Below, piece after piece: positions 21,410-30,224 of a DNA stretch of 64,000 nt. Position 1 is the stretch's first letter; every line of letters starts with the position of its first letter. The position numbers and the translations under genes were made by a program. Source of the stretch: Halomonas sp. JB37 (lineage in GTDB: Bacteria > Pseudomonadota > Gammaproteobacteria > Pseudomonadales > Halomonadaceae); NCBI RefSeq assembly GCF_002332255.1, contig NZ_NRGW01000001.1, positions 1,922,001-1,986,000 on the forward strand, in the 5' to 3' direction. Below the pieces are notes generated by a model. The model was not told where the DNA came from, ran no database searches, and saw nothing but the letters and a program-made list of their open reading frames with translations.

Positions 21410-22828
21410 TTACTCCCGAACGCTGATGTGCTGTAGGCGCCAGCCGAGTAGGAGTGCGGCAGTGCTTAAACCAGCAATGAGGCCGATCCAGTAACCGTGA
21501 ACCCCTAACGGCACAACCATATCACCTACACCATGAGTGCCTAACCAATGGCCGCCCCCTAGGCCGACAATCCAATAAGAGAGCACCGTAATGACCATAA
21601 CGATACGCGTATCCTTGTAGCCTCTTAGAGCGCCTGCCAGCGTAACCTGAAGAGAGTCGGATAGCTGAAAAATAGCGGCCAATGCAATGATCGATAGCGC
21701 GAGGGCCTGTATCTCGTTATTCGACGTATAGAGTGAGATAACGGGCACCGCCGTGAACCAGAGTAGCGTGCTGTTAATAACCGCGATGATCACACTAATG
21801 ATAACCCCGTTCCAGGCGACTTTTCTGGCAAGCGCCCAGCGCTGCTGCCCCAGCGTGTTACCAACGCGCACGGTTAACGCCATGCTCAGCGACATAGGCA
21901 GCATAAACAGAATAGTAGTGAAACTCAGCGCTATTTGATGGGCGCCCACGGTAACCTCACCAAAGCTTGCAATGAATAGCGCAATAAATGTGAATAGCGT
22001 TACCTCAACAAAAATAGCCACGCCAATGGGGACGCCCACGACGATGAGTTCGCGAATGCCTGCCCACTGTGGGAGCGTTAGCCCTTGCCAGATAGCTACA
22101 CTTTTATACGTACGCCCGTGGCGCGTGTAATAAGCCATCGCTAACGCCATCGTCCACATTGAGAACGCCGTCGCTACACCACAGCCAAAGGCGCCTAGCG
22201 CGGGTATTTGCTGCAAGATGTCAGGTGTCCAGGAGCCGAATAGCTCAACTAACCCATCGCCACCGTAAATCAGGACATAGTTGGCGGGAATGTTGACGCT
22301 CAAGCCTACCAGGCTAATCCACAGTGCCGGGCGAGAATGGTTCATACCATCTGAGAATGCCCTCAGCGCTTGAAAGAGCGCAATTCCAGGCATGCCAAAT
22401 GCCACGGCAGAGAGATAGGCTGCAGATTCGCGGGCGACGGCGGGTGGCACGTCCATTAATTCAAATATGGGCATCACGACTGACCAAAGCAGCAACGCCG
22501 CGACGATGCCTAGCAGTAGGGCGACCCAAAGACCCTGGTGTACTGCTGGGCGAATGGCCGTTTGACGCTGGCCACCGAGTAAATGAGCCACAATCGGCGT
22601 CAACCCCATCAAGGTGCCGGTCATAAATAGCATTAGCGGCATCCATAGACTGGAGCCAACCGAGACCGCCGCGAGTGACGTAGCATTATGTCGTCCAGTC
22701 ATCATGACATCGACAACGCTCATCCCCGCCTGAGCCAACTGAGCACCACAAATGGGCAGTGCCAAAAAGATCAAGGCGCGCGTTTCCGGCCAGTACACTG
22801 ATTTAACGTGTCGAGTGAAATCGCCCAA
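21410..22828 (-). CDS. MATE family efflux transporter (NorM-like)
   Basis: This is a 472-residue inner-membrane protein with about 12 membrane segments in two homologous halves. The N-terminal half begins RALIFLALPICGAQLAQAGMSVVDVMMTGRHN, the typical MATE start with the conserved acidic Asp of VDVMMTGR. The second half contains EVTVGAHQIALSFTTILFMLPMSLSMALTVRVG, matching NorM-type members. Such proteins expel cationic drugs and dyes in exchange for Na+ or H+. A halophile may favour Na+, but that is inference. The gene heads a two-gene unit with the DUF3080-type lipoprotein. Confidence 0.9.
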   Translation of the reverse strand: MGDFTRHVKSVYWPETRALIFLALPICGAQLAQAGMSVVDVMMTGRHNATSLAAVSVGSSLWMPLMLFMTGTLMGLTPIVAHLLGGQRQTAIRPAVHQGLWVALLLGIVAALLLWSVVMPIFELMDVPPAVARESAAYLSAVAFGMPGIALFQALRAFSDGMNHSRPALWISLVGLSVNIPANYVLIYGGDGLVELFGSWTPDILQQIPALGAFGCGVATAFSMWTMALAMAYYTRHGRTYKSVAIWQGLTLPQWAGIRELIVVGVPIGVAIFVEVTLFTFIALFIASFGEVTVGAHQIALSFTTILFMLPMSLSMALTVRVGNTLGQQRWALARKVAWNGVIISVIIAVINSTLLWFTAVPVISLYTSNNEIQALALSIIALAAIFQLSDSLQVTLAGALRGYKDTRIVMVITVLSYWIVGLGGGHWLGTHGVGDMVVPLGVHGYWIGLIAGLSTAALLLGWRLQHISVRE

Positions 22829-22930
22829 TGGTTGGCTCCTGGTTGGCGAGTTAAGCTATAAAAAGGCGATAGATTAGCAGGGATCACTAAGCCTTGCCGC
22901 CTAGTATTTAGCTGGTGTTCATCCGGCGGG

Positions 22931-22936
22931 TATAAT
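22931..22936 (+). promoter_or_regulatory. -10 element of the epmC promoter
   Basis: A perfect TATAAT lies 30 bp before the GTG start of epmC. No good -35 sits 16-18 bp upstream. The promoter now drives only the truncated epmC fragment and may read into the left end of the island. Confidence 0.45.
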
Positions 22937-22966
22937 GCAGCAAATTAAACGACAAATGAGGTCAAT

Positions 22967-23173
22967 GTGAGTTACGCCGAGGAGCGCTGGACCCTTGAAG
23001 ATATTACCGCGCTATTTGATGGTGTTTTTGGCCAGCGCTATCAAACACGCCTGATTCGAGGAGACGATGAGCCTCTTTATCGCCCCGCGAATAATGAAAC
23101 ACCTTATCACCAGGTGATTTTTGCGCGCGGCTATTTTGCCAGTGCGCTGCATGAAATCCAGGCAACTCTTTAA
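22967..23173 (+). pseudogene. epmC: EF-P hydroxylase EpmC, N-terminal fragment (interrupted by island)
   Basis: The 68-codon frame begins MSYAEERWTLEDITALFDGVF and continues TRLIRGDDEPLYRPANNETP and FARGYFASALHEI. It is closely similar to the N-terminus of E. coli YfcM/EpmC, which hydroxylates the lysyl-lysine modification on elongation factor P. After HEI (codons ending at 23157-23158) the sequence turns into island DNA and stops after four foreign residues (QATL). The rest of the host gene resumes at 34400. The break falls in the conserved HEISH metal-binding motif, so this fragment cannot be active alone. GTG start. Confidence 0.92.
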
Positions 23174-23234
23174 AAGTTGACATGCTAAGAAACTCATGCT
23201 CGCATGGTGTACATCCTTATAGGACACCAAGGGT

Positions 23235-24665
23235 ATGAAAACCACCCTCAATAAATTATTTAGGTCAAAAGCTAGGGTCATTCATCTAAGTCATTTTTAT
23301 AAAGGCCAATTGATGTGGTCGAAGGTTGAAGACGACCATAAATATGAATACCATTTCTCACGCCTAGAGGGTGTCGGCTATTTTCCAAAGATGCCAGTAA
23401 TTCTTCAGTCTGATGGATTGCCTTGGGATATCGGGAACGCTTACTTACTGGGACAGCTTGAAAAGCCTAGCCTCTCAAATATGAAAACGCTCACTGCTCG
23501 GGCGACTCATCTGAAATACTACCTGCAATACCTCGAAGATACCGGGCAACACTTTCTTGATTTGCCAAAGAAATACTACGAACGTGCACCGCAAAAATTC
23601 AGCGTTTTTATGAAGCAGTCTTTAAATAATAATGACTTCAGTGCTGAACATATTAATAACATTCTTTCCACAGTTGCCCATTTTTATACAAACATTCGTT
23701 ACGAGTCACTCGTGACGGAAGTTAGCCTGAAGAATGAGCCATTCACGCCTATCAGAAAGACGATTATGACGGCTAACCGTGTGGGTTTGGTTCGCAGTGT
23801 ACAGACGATTACGAATGACCTCCGGATTAAGAGTAGTAGACGTCCAATTCCTCAACATGGAAAGCTCAGAGATGGTGGAAGCTTGCGACCTTTAATGCCC
23901 GTAGAGCAAAAAATTATTGGGGAAGGATTTAGAAAAAATTACGCATCAATAGAGCTGGAGTTAATGATTCGAGTTGCTCTTGAAACAGGTGCCAGACAAC
24001 AAACAGTATGCACGTTGAGTATCGGTTGCATTAAAGAGGCATTTGAAGAGCTAGAGTCATCCTCCTTTATAGATAATGTAGTTATAAAAACAGGCCAACG
24101 ATACAAAGCAGATACGAAAGGAGGAAGGCCAAACAATCTGATTTTTAGACGCGAGCTTATTAACAACTTAATAACGTATATTTATTGTGAGCGTGCGGAA
24201 AAAAGACGAAGCCGAAAAAACAGTTTTTATTCTGAAACAGATGAAAACTATGTATTTTTAACACGTGATGGGAATCCATATTTAACAGCTCAACGAGAAA
24301 TTGGAGACCGTCAAGACCCGATGGCTGCGTGGAATATTAACGCGCCACTGATGGTGCCGAAGAACGGTCAATCGCTTAGAAATGAGTTGGGACGATTTAT
24401 TGCACGTATCCAAAAAGATGAGCCCGATTTCAAGATTTTTAGTTTTCATGACCTCAGGGCAACAATGGGAATGAACGTAGTACGACTGCTGAGGGGAAAA
24501 GGTTACCCTGATTCTAAGATATTTGATCATGTCAGGCAACGTTTGAATCATAGTGATATTAAAACAACAGAATTGTATTTAAATTTCGATGCAGAGCTAA
24601 CTGAGTTTAATTATATCCAAGAGGAATTTGGTTCGCTATTTTATCCGGGGGATAATGATGAGTAA
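23235..24665 (+). CDS. ginA: Tyrosine recombinase of island module, GinA-like
   Basis: This is a 476-residue integrase/recombinase. The C-terminal catalytic domain has the full set of residues: Arg254 in ETGARQQTVC, His405 and Arg408 in FHDLRATMG, His439 in RLNHSDIKTT and the nucleophile Tyr448 in ELYLNFD. The N-terminal 200 residues would hold the DNA-binding domain. It is the first gene of the module, 77 bp inside the left end, and overlaps the next gene by eight bases. It should cut and join at the element ends together with the two following proteins. The name ginA is by position and family similarity to GInt modules; exact orthology was not tested. Confidence 0.85.
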   Translation: MKTTLNKLFRSKARVIHLSHFYKGQLMWSKVEDDHKYEYHFSRLEGVGYFPKMPVILQSDGLPWDIGNAYLLGQLEKPSLSNMKTLTARATHLKYYLQYLEDTGQHFLDLPKKYYERAPQKFSVFMKQSLNNNDFSAEHINNILSTVAHFYTNIRYESLVTEVSLKNEPFTPIRKTIMTANRVGLVRSVQTITNDLRIKSSRRPIPQHGKLRDGGSLRPLMPVEQKIIGEGFRKNYASIELELMIRVALETGARQQTVCTLSIGCIKEAFEELESSSFIDNVVIKTGQRYKADTKGGRPNNLIFRRELINNLITYIYCERAEKRRSRKNSFYSETDENYVFLTRDGNPYLTAQREIGDRQDPMAAWNINAPLMVPKNGQSLRNELGRFIARIQKDEPDFKIFSFHDLRATMGMNVVRLLRGKGYPDSKIFDHVRQRLNHSDIKTTELYLNFDAELTEFNYIQEEFGSLFYPGDNDE

Positions 24666-26628
24666 GTTATTCACTTCTCGACCTATGGTCGAAATAGACC
24701 CTCAAGACCCTCCTAAGTTGTATGCGCCCCAAGCTGTTATTGTTAAAGGGGTTAGGGCCGATGGCTTATTTTATAAGGTAGATATTGGCAGAATCTGTTA
24801 TTTAGAGAGAGATGAAGTTTCCAGACGTTTGTCAAGGGGGAAGCATCACTCGCTTGGATTGGTTAGTGCTGATTCCCTATCGTCAGAGAGGGTGAATTGG
24901 CTAAGGAATTATTTGGATTACGCTTTTCGTAAAGGTTGGCGTGATGAAACTTTGCGGGGAAAGCTTCATTATGTACGATATTTTTTTCAGTTTTGCGATT
25001 TTAATGAAGGGGCAAAACCAACTTCATTGACTGATTTGGTAAATGAATATAAAAGATATCATATAGTTCTTTATCAACGAGCGCGCATGAGTGGTGTTTC
25101 TGCATTGGGTGGAACAGCATTAAATGGGCGTTTAAATTCCGCTAGAGACTTTATTCAGTGGGGTGCGCAACTGTCGAATAATGAAATTCTTGAATATGTC
25201 CCTAAGAATCGACATAGAAAGTTAAATATAGAACCAGAAGTTAGAACTATAAATCTTAAAGATGGACAAGATTATTTGCGCGCGTGTGCCGTCTATTTTA
25301 GCCAATTTTCAGATGCTATTCTAGATAATAAATATCCTGTTCGAGTGACTCCGCCAAATTCTACTGATAAGGATCTTTATTGGCATTCGCCAAGAGGGGC
25401 TACTTTGAAAGATTTGTCTAATTGTTTCGATGTAAATGGTGCTCCACTTCCTAAGAAAGATATTGGTTATGCTGTCTCAAAGAATTTCAAAAGTAAAAGT
25501 GGTTTTCATGGAAAAAGAGGCTTCTATGATAAAACTCTTATTTTTAATAGGTGTGAATGGAGGAGTGGGAGTTTAACTTTTCAAAAGATTTATGCTTACA
25601 ACTTGAGTGTTTTTTGTTTTTTTCAGATTTATCTTGGGCTTACTGCAGCGAACGTTCAAACTACTCTTGATCTAAAGATATCAGATATTGATTTAAGTGC
25701 AATTGGTTCTTCTTCATTCGCTAAAAAGCATAAGTTTCGTGCAGGAAGATCCGTTGAATTTACGGCTTCGAGTAAACTAAAGAAAGAGCTGCTAAGATAC
25801 CTAAAGCTAAGAGAGTGGGTTGAAGGTTTAGGTCTTTCAGGGGATGTCGGTGATTATCTTTTTGTAAAAATTGGCGAGAATCAGACTTTAAAACGTTTGG
25901 AAAGAAGCAGTGGTAATTGGCTTATAAGAGGATCACCGCTGTTTAAAGGTATTCCAATTATTTCATCGAGAGATATTAGACAGCTATCCGGTGAATATTT
26001 TATTAGAAAATCACAAGGAAAAATATCCTTGGTGGCCAAAAAATTAAATAATTCAATTGCAACAACTACAAAGTCTTACACATCTATTGACTTGGAATCA
26101 CAGGCTATTGAGATGAATGACTTCCATGAAGCGGTGAGCTCTAAAGTGAGAAAGTTTGATCGGGCAACAGTAGAGCCCATTTCTGTTAATCTGGCGAGTG
26201 ATTGTAAGACTGAAAGAATCGCAGCTGGGTCTTGTTCTAACTTAGATGGAGGCACCCCGTTAAGGCGAGAAGGTTTTAATACTGAAGCCCCAGAGCCTTC
26301 TTGTGGAACTTTTGAAAGCTGTCTATTTTGTGAGTACTTTGCAATCCATCCCGATTTTCAAGATATCCATAAAATTTTAAGCCTCCGGGAAGCGTTGCGT
26401 ATAGCATCATTGATCAGAAATGATCCGGAGCATTATGAAGCCGTAGTGAAACCAGCACTTTTAAGAATTGAAGAAATTTTAGCATTTGTTTTAGACAAGA
26501 ACGAATGCTATGGAGAAGTACTTAGCAAAGTGGAGGAGGAAATTGAAATGGGTAAATATAATCTACACTGGAACAGACAGATACAAGCGCTATTATCTCG
26601 ATATAACGAATTGTTGATAGAGCATTAA
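24658..26628 (+). CDS. ginB: Large tyrosine-recombinase-like protein, GinB-like, degenerate active site
   Basis: This is a 656-residue protein. The recombinase fold is recognisable, but the active site is incomplete. Where the first Arg should be the sequence reads LGLTAANVQTTLDLKI. The HxxR box reads SSRDIRQLSG (Arg441 kept, His lost). The last box reads LNNSIATTTKSYTS (His lost, Tyr474 kept). A cysteine-rich segment CGTFESCLFCEYF follows near residue 580, perhaps zinc-binding. It overlaps ginA; ATG 24658 is chosen for its spacing from GGGGGA, with ATG 24655 as the alternative. It is likely an essential structural partner of GinA and GinC rather than a cutting enzyme, which is inference. Confidence 0.78.
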   Translation: MSKLFTSRPMVEIDPQDPPKLYAPQAVIVKGVRADGLFYKVDIGRICYLERDEVSRRLSRGKHHSLGLVSADSLSSERVNWLRNYLDYAFRKGWRDETLRGKLHYVRYFFQFCDFNEGAKPTSLTDLVNEYKRYHIVLYQRARMSGVSALGGTALNGRLNSARDFIQWGAQLSNNEILEYVPKNRHRKLNIEPEVRTINLKDGQDYLRACAVYFSQFSDAILDNKYPVRVTPPNSTDKDLYWHSPRGATLKDLSNCFDVNGAPLPKKDIGYAVSKNFKSKSGFHGKRGFYDKTLIFNRCEWRSGSLTFQKIYAYNLSVFCFFQIYLGLTAANVQTTLDLKISDIDLSAIGSSSFAKKHKFRAGRSVEFTASSKLKKELLRYLKLREWVEGLGLSGDVGDYLFVKIGENQTLKRLERSSGNWLIRGSPLFKGIPIISSRDIRQLSGEYFIRKSQGKISLVAKKLNNSIATTTKSYTSIDLESQAIEMNDFHEAVSSKVRKFDRATVEPISVNLASDCKTERIAAGSCSNLDGGTPLRREGFNTEAPEPSCGTFESCLFCEYFAIHPDFQDIHKILSLREALRIASLIRNDPEHYEAVVKPALLRIEEILAFVLDKNECYGEVLSKVEEEIEMGKYNLHWNRQIQALLSRYNELLIEH

Positions 26629-26630
26629 TT

Positions 26631-28682
26631 ATGGAGTATTTGATGTCGAGAGATTCTACTGCGAAGGAGATATTTCTAGCTGAAGAAGTATCAAGCGCAA
26701 CGATCGCAGATGAAATGGTAGTTACCATTGCCAGAGATGGGAATCCTTTGTCAAGATTTAGAGATGATATTTGGGATTATAGTGCTACTAGCACAGCAAT
26801 GAAAACTCTCAATTTTAAGACAAAAGTTGAGAGTTTTCTTTCTGGTATAGGTACGAATAAGTTCAAACATGGAAATGCTTCTTGTGCAATTAAGTTTCTG
26901 AAGACTTTTGCGATTCATTGGATTAATTTTGTCGGTGGATGCTCAATGTCAAAACTTAATGGCGATTTGGTGGCAATGGCGTCTTTAATTTGTTATTGCG
27001 CTGATAATAATATTCCGGTTAACAAAGTTTTCTCTACTCCCAATTCAATTGATTTTTTGATTAGCCGTGGGTCGTCAGACAAGCAGGTGGGGATATTACT
27101 TGCAAAGATTCAGCGCTTCACAGATACAGCGACTGCTCTCGGTAATAGTTGGTTTTGGGAAGAGTTGACTCCCTCTCTGGAGTTTTTATATCGGTTAAAA
27201 ATATTTAGAAAGCAGTTCCCGGAAACCGGCGATACGTTTCAGACACTTCTTATTCCATCAAAAATATATCAGTGCTTATTAAAAAGCACGATTGAAGATT
27301 TAGACCGATTCATTGACAAAATTGATGCTATCAATTTCATCTTTCAAATGCGAACTCTTGCAAGAGACAAGGCGGTGAGTCTGGACAGAAAGCTTGAAGC
27401 TAGTCCACTTACAAGTAAACAAGCCGCGCGTGTAACATTTCAATGGAATAAATTGATTTTAGAGAATGATAGGCTGCGCGTCGCCCTCAAAGAGCTCTTA
27501 GATGCGGGTATTTCAAAAAACGAAAGTTGGGCAGGGATCGTTGAGAATTTTGGCCGTTGGCAAATTCGCTGTGCAATTGTGATTGCTGCTTTTACTGGTA
27601 TGCGCAAGGGCGAATTGTTGTCTATACCACTTAATGGCCTCAAAACTCTAAGTATTGATAATGGAGATATTCCCGTTGTTTGGTCATCTACAACAAAACT
27701 TGAGGATAATGGTGTACCTCGTTTTACAAAATGGGTTACTAGTGGTGTAGTCGAATCTGCATTTGAAGTAGCCAGGACTATTGCGAATGGCGCGCTATCT
27801 TGGACTGATGACAGATCTTTAGAATATCCTAATGAGCAAGACATACCTTTATTCTTATCAGTGGAGCATGGAAAAAAGGGAAAGCCCCATCCGAGGTTTC
27901 GTTATGCAGCAACTTCATTCAATGGAGGTTCTGCCTTTGGAGGACTTTACAAAGATGAACTTCAGATTTCCGATCAAGATGTAGAGGAAGTAAGTTGGTT
28001 CTTGTATGGCGAAGATTTACCAAACTGCATTAGCGTGGGTGAAACATGGCCTCTAACATTTCATCAGTTTAGGCGATCAATGGCAGTTTATGCAGCTGCG
28101 AGCGGGCGAGTATCATATCCTGTTTTAAAGGCTCAGCTTAAGCACATCAGCATGGTGATGACTGCATATTATTCCAACTCAAGCTCGAGAGCTATAAACA
28201 TACTAGGGAATGGCCTTGAAGTTAAAGCTTTACGTGCCGAGTGGGCTGAGGCGAAGGCTCGTGCTGAAGCAGATGATCTCTTTCATTTATTAGAAAATGG
28301 ACTGCCATTAGCTGGTAGCGCGGGGAAAAAATTAAGAACACAACAAACTAAGGGGCAATTGCCAAGCTTTTTAGAGAGTCGTAAGACAACAACGCAGGCT
28401 GTCAAAAATGGTAAGATTCGTTACCGCCCTACCTTGGTAGGAGGATGTATGTCACTGAAACCCTGTAATAAAGGAGCAGGCGTTCTGGCTTCCGCATGTA
28501 TTAGTTGCGAAAATTCCGTGTTTTTACCAGGATCGAAGATAGCCTTGGAACAAACGAAGGAGTTTTATAAGCTGGAGTTAGCAGGTGTAATTCCAAAGCG
28601 TGCCCGCCAAGAGTATGAGGAAAATGTAAGGCAAATTGATATCTTCTTGCAGAATTTGGTTGAATCAGTGGAGGTCTCATGA
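26631..28682 (+). CDS. ginC: Large tyrosine recombinase, GinC-like
   Basis: This is a 683-residue recombinase. The catalytic set is present: Arg325 in FTGMRKGELLSIPL, His478 and Arg481 in FHQFRRSMAVYA, His505 in LKHISMVMTAYY and Tyr513 or Tyr514. A long N-terminal region (about 300 residues) precedes the catalytic domain. The C-terminus has a cysteine-rich tail (CMSLKPCNKGAG and ACISCENSV) that may bind zinc. It starts two bases after ginB and its stop overlaps the ginD start (ATGA). Together with GinA it provides two intact active sites in the module. Confidence 0.82.
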   Translation: MEYLMSRDSTAKEIFLAEEVSSATIADEMVVTIARDGNPLSRFRDDIWDYSATSTAMKTLNFKTKVESFLSGIGTNKFKHGNASCAIKFLKTFAIHWINFVGGCSMSKLNGDLVAMASLICYCADNNIPVNKVFSTPNSIDFLISRGSSDKQVGILLAKIQRFTDTATALGNSWFWEELTPSLEFLYRLKIFRKQFPETGDTFQTLLIPSKIYQCLLKSTIEDLDRFIDKIDAINFIFQMRTLARDKAVSLDRKLEASPLTSKQAARVTFQWNKLILENDRLRVALKELLDAGISKNESWAGIVENFGRWQIRCAIVIAAFTGMRKGELLSIPLNGLKTLSIDNGDIPVVWSSTTKLEDNGVPRFTKWVTSGVVESAFEVARTIANGALSWTDDRSLEYPNEQDIPLFLSVEHGKKGKPHPRFRYAATSFNGGSAFGGLYKDELQISDQDVEEVSWFLYGEDLPNCISVGETWPLTFHQFRRSMAVYAAASGRVSYPVLKAQLKHISMVMTAYYSNSSSRAINILGNGLEVKALRAEWAEAKARAEADDLFHLLENGLPLAGSAGKKLRTQQTKGQLPSFLESRKTTTQAVKNGKIRYRPTLVGGCMSLKPCNKGAGVLASACISCENSVFLPGSKIALEQTKEFYKLELAGVIPKRARQEYEENVRQIDIFLQNLVESVEVS

Positions 28683-29104
28683 GGATTCACAGCGAAGCAG
28701 AACAGCAATATTGGGATGCCCTTGTACGGTTAAAGAGTGGAAAAACTGAGGTGGTTGATACAAGATCAACTCGGTTTAAGTTCACTAAAGATGCTGTGGG
28801 CCGTGAAGCTGGGCGAGGTAAGGGCTATGTGCGTTATGAACGTTATCCATCGCTTTGTGATGCTATAGCTGATGCTGAAGCTAATCGTAAAAAAGATGGC
28901 TTAGATGCTCCTGGTTTTGCTCATAAAGTTGAGAAGCAAAAAGAGCTCAAAAAAAAAGCAAGAGATGAATACCATAAACTTAAAAAAGAATATGATCTTT
29001 TAATGGCTGAATATTTAAACGTTGTTCGGCGCAATTTTGAGCTGGAAACAGGTTTGGTTGAAAGTAATAATCAAAGGCTCGTTCGAGTTCCAAATAAGAA
29101 ATAG
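28679..29104 (+). CDS. ginD: Small coiled-coil protein of recombinase module, GinD-like
   Basis: This is a 141-residue basic protein. It begins MRIHSEAEQQYWDALVRLKSG and has a putative DNA-contacting region (TKDAVGREAGRGKGYVRYERYP). A strongly charged coiled coil follows from about residue 75 to 120 (KVEKQKELKKKARDEYHKLK and onward). Its start overlaps the ginC stop by four bases (ATGA), so it belongs to the same operon. Size, position and coiled coil match GinD of GInt islands and recall TnpC of Tn554. It would act as an accessory factor for recombination. Confidence 0.75.
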   Translation: MRIHSEAEQQYWDALVRLKSGKTEVVDTRSTRFKFTKDAVGREAGRGKGYVRYERYPSLCDAIADAEANRKKDGLDAPGFAHKVEKQKELKKKARDEYHKLKKEYDLLMAEYLNVVRRNFELETGLVESNNQRLVRVPNKK

Positions 29105-29209
29105 ATGATAATGCCTTTGATCTTTGTGGAAGAGTCTCAAATTTCAATGACTTTTTTTTATGCTCTTTTGTCATTAGTCGTTAAATGGTTTGTTCTCAGG
29201 GATTTATAA

Positions 29210-29737
29210 ATGTTTGTTAACGATGAAGAATGCTGTCAGTATTTGATAGCCGCATTTGCAGGTATATTCCCCGATCTGAAAATAATAGGGGGAGCTGAGG
29301 AGCCGATTTATGTAGCGCCTAAAGACAATGACGCTGCAATAATCTATTTTAGGAGTAATTACCCGAGAAGTTTGCTGCATGAGATTTCTCATTATTGTTT
29401 AGCGGGTGATAGACGAAGAAATATAGATGATTTCGGCTTTTGGTATTCTCCATGCGGAAGAACTGCGAAAGAGCAATTGCTATTCGAGGACGCTGAGGCC
29501 AGGCCTCAAGGATTAGAGAAAGCCATGTGTGAGATTCTAGGTTTGAAATTTTCACCAAGTTTGGACGATTTTTCAGGGCGTCCCCCCTCGGAGGAGTTTC
29601 AGAAAAATTTGAATGTGGCATATCGAGAGATGATCACAAGTCCGCCTCCTACTGCAAAAAAAGCATTATTGGGTATAAAAAACTATGGGGATGCTAAGGG
29701 ACGTCCTGTCATTATCAGTAATTGTTACGGCATTTAA
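29210..29737 (+). CDS. EpmC-family EF-P hydroxylase homologue carried by the island
   Basis: This full-length 175-residue EpmC/YfcM-like protein matches the family's usual length of about 180. The motif block LLHEISHYCLAGDRRRNIDDFGFWYSP parallels the host HEI|SHWCIAG...DYGYWYCPDGR. AKEQLLFEDAEARPQGLE parallels AEQQALFERAEIVPQALE. The HEISH metal-binding motif is intact. Codon use is AT-rich like the rest of the island, so it came with the element, not from the host. Since insertion destroyed host epmC at the same motif, this gene probably restores EF-P hydroxylation, or at least compensates. It lies 105 bp behind ginD, with AGGGA before the ATG. Confidence 0.88.
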   Translation: MFVNDEECCQYLIAAFAGIFPDLKIIGGAEEPIYVAPKDNDAAIIYFRSNYPRSLLHEISHYCLAGDRRRNIDDFGFWYSPCGRTAKEQLLFEDAEARPQGLEKAMCEILGLKFSPSLDDFSGRPPSEEFQKNLNVAYREMITSPPPTAKKALLGIKNYGDAKGRPVIISNCYGI

Positions 29738-29914
29738 TAAATGGCTGCGATAGTCCAGGCCGTTTTAGGCCACCAAGAGTTTGACCATACAAGGCCATAC
29801 CTCACCGTAAACCAAGAGACAATACGGCTAGCATGTGAGTTAACCTTGACCTAGTGACGTATGGAGTTTAATGTCTGCCAGGGGTGCTTTTAACGCACCA
29901 TTTTAGGAATAAAT

Positions 29915-30214
29915 GTGTCTGATCAAATCTCTTATCCCAAGGGTGATCTAAGGCGTATGTTGCTTGTGCTTGGCGTGATAGACACCACCCGAGAGGCCAC
30001 TTTGGTAAAAATAGCGGCCAGGAGTGGCCTGGACAAGAAAACTGTCTCGAATCTGATCCATCATGCGGCAGAGCAGGCGCACGTCAGCATCGAGAAGTCA
30101 GGGCCGGTTTATGCCATTGCTCATTGGGGGCCAATTATTAAGAAATCAGGTGCTAGAATGGTCTTAACAGGCGCATTAAACACACCTGGTATGGTTATAT
30201 CTAAACACGGCTGA
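29915..30214 (+). CDS. Small winged helix-turn-helix protein
   Basis: This is a 99-residue protein with a predicted HTH. ATLVKIAARSGLDKKTVSNLIHHAAEQ looks like a recognition-helix pair, followed by a wing-like VSIEKSGPVYAIAHWGPI. It starts at GTG 29915 (a nearby ATG is out of frame) with TAGGA upstream. The next gene begins ten bases after its stop, so the two form an operon. It is probably a DNA-binding regulator of island functions. The partner and target are unknown. Confidence 0.65.
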   Translation: MSDQISYPKGDLRRMLLVLGVIDTTREATLVKIAARSGLDKKTVSNLIHHAAEQAHVSIEKSGPVYAIAHWGPIIKKSGARMVLTGALNTPGMVISKHG

Positions 30215-30224
30215 GGAAAACATC

